NCBI RefSeq assembly: GCF_016865585.1
Contig: NZ_JAESND010000010.1
Span: forward strand, 62,001-126,000
Direction: 5' to 3'
DNA length: 64,000 nt
Source: Jeongeupia naejangsanensis
Lineage (GTDB): Bacteria; Pseudomonadota; Gammaproteobacteria; Burkholderiales; Chitinibacteraceae
A program made the position numbers and the translations under genes. The notes below the pieces were generated by a model that was not told the origin of the DNA, did no database searches, and saw only the letters and a program-made list of their open reading frames with translations. Positions 63,369 to 64,000 of the stretch are shown piece by piece. Position 1 is the stretch's first letter, and each line of letters opens with the position of its first letter.

Positions 63369-63959
63369 ATGAAACCACTGCTCTACACCTTCCGCCGCTG
63401 CCCGTACGCGATGCGTGCCCGCCTCGCCATCGCCGCGAGCGGCGTCGACGTCGAACAACACGAGGTCGTGCTGCGCGACAAGCCCGCCGGGCTGCTCGCC
63501 GCGTCGCCCAAGGGCACCGTGCCGGTGCTGTGCCTGCCCGATGGCCGCGTGATCGAGCAAAGCCTCGACATCATGCTGTGGGCGCTGGCAACCCGCGATC
63601 CGCAACGCTGGCTGGCGGACCGGGCCGGCGCACTGGCGCTGATCGCCGACAATGACGACGGCTTCAAGCGCGACCTCGATCACTACAAGTATGCCGAACG
63701 CTTCCCCGAGCACCCGGCCAGCCACTACCGGCAGCGCGGCGAGCGCTTTCTGGCCCGGCTCGAAGCGATGCTCGCGCAGCAAGCGCATCTGGGCGGCATG
63801 CAGCCGGGGCTGGCCGACGCGGCGCTGTTCCCCTTCGTGCGCCAGTTCGCCCATGTCGACAAGGCGTGGTTTTACGCGGCGCCGTATCCGCGGCTGATCG
63901 CCTGGCTCGACGACTGGCTGGCCTCCCCGCTGTTCGCCACGGTGATGCAGAAGACGTAA
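63369..63959 (+). CDS. Glutathione S-transferase family protein (glutaredoxin-2-like N-terminus)
   Basis: 196 residues from ATG 63369. The N-terminal thioredoxin-like half (about 1-75) has the CPYA motif in YTFRRCPYAMRARLAIAASG and a cis-Pro VPVLCLPDG(R)VIEQSLDIMLW. The C-terminal half is helical with GLADAALFPFVRQFAHVDKAW. It may use Cys in CPYA rather than Ser/Tyr catalysis. gshA/gshB in this window supply its glutathione. Confidence 0.88.
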   Translation: MKPLLYTFRRCPYAMRARLAIAASGVDVEQHEVVLRDKPAGLLAASPKGTVPVLCLPDGRVIEQSLDIMLWALATRDPQRWLADRAGALALIADNDDGFKRDLDHYKYAERFPEHPASHYRQRGERFLARLEAMLAQQAHLGGMQPGLADAALFPFVRQFAHVDKAWFYAAPYPRLIAWLDDWLASPLFATVMQKT

Positions 63960-63961
63960 AA

Positions 63962-63986
63962 AAAAGGATGGCGGCGCCATCCTTTT
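63962..63986 (+). terminator. Intrinsic terminator after the GST gene
   Basis: AAAAGGATGGC-GGC-GCCATCCTTTT, an 11-bp stem with a T-run inside its 3' arm, starting 2 bp after the GST stop. Confidence 0.85.
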
Positions 63987-64000
63987 CCGGGGCCGGCCTC

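Overview
This 64 kb window comes from a high-GC proteobacterial chromosome. The gene families point to a betaproteobacterium, probably order Neisseriales. Signs are an SAH riboswitch directly in front of ahcY, the proteobacterial form of gshA next to gshB, a permease-less IIA-Man/HPr/EI phosphotransferase operon and the large membrane 'Gcr' family protein. This placement is inference from gene content. Coding density is very high and GC-rich third positions create long antisense open frames, which I left out. I see no rRNA, tRNA, CRISPR array, prophage or recognisable transposase, so most of the window is core chromosome.

Layout. 0-6.6 kb: secreted phosphoesterases (a Tat-type phospholipase C cut by the window edge, a phosphodiesterase-LamG lipoprotein and a tiny proline-rich lipoprotein), a LysR regulator and a secreted DUF2252 protein. 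6.8-11.5 kb: small housekeeping and stress genes (VOC, DUF3291, YegP-like, DMT-type permease, monothiol glutaredoxin, prmC, MscS channel). 11.5-14.1 kb: divergent magnesium transporters mgtE and corA. 14.2-16.1 kb: a sulfate-type binding protein followed by a free-standing PilJ sensor domain. 16.2-19.5 kb: glutathione synthesis (gshA, gshB) and apbE. 19.5-22.7 kb: IIA-Man, HPr and EI plus an O-methyltransferase. 22.7-26.9 kb: marC, a patatin-like protein bracketed by two palindromic intergenic elements, and two lipid A acyltransferases. 26.9-30.5 kb: metK, a second Lnt-like N-acyltransferase and a cation efflux protein.

30.5-37.2 kb is the most interesting part: a divergent two-operon module. 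Leftward it encodes DUF350, an SPFH/SHOCT protein, a zinc-ribbon DUF4178 protein, a 52-residue membrane peptide and AdoMet decarboxylase. Rightward it encodes a membrane-anchored spermidine-synthase-like enzyme and a Tat-exported FAD oxidoreductase. It looks like a membrane-localised aminopropyl or polyamine system; its product and role are, to my knowledge, not established.

37.3-42 kb: rhodanese, tandem YSC84 proteins, a CorC-like CBS protein, and SAH riboswitch-ahcY. 42-50.7 kb: AMP nucleosidase, a DUF938 methyltransferase, a SUV3-type helicase, an HD-GYP protein, and two LysR genes around a nitrilase. 50.7-57.3 kb: cidAB-type holin pair with an operator palindrome, metF, an AraC regulator divergent from an EamA exporter, a Na/Pi cotransporter and a glycine-zipper lipoprotein. 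57.3-64 kb: 2OG-Fe(II) oxygenase, Gcr-like membrane protein, Fur-box exbB-exbD, a CSS/EAL phosphodiesterase and a glutathione S-transferase.

Several genes belong to connected pathways. metK, ahcY and metF make and recycle AdoMet, which supplies the methyltransferases and SpeD. gshA/gshB supply glutathione to the monothiol glutaredoxin and the GST.
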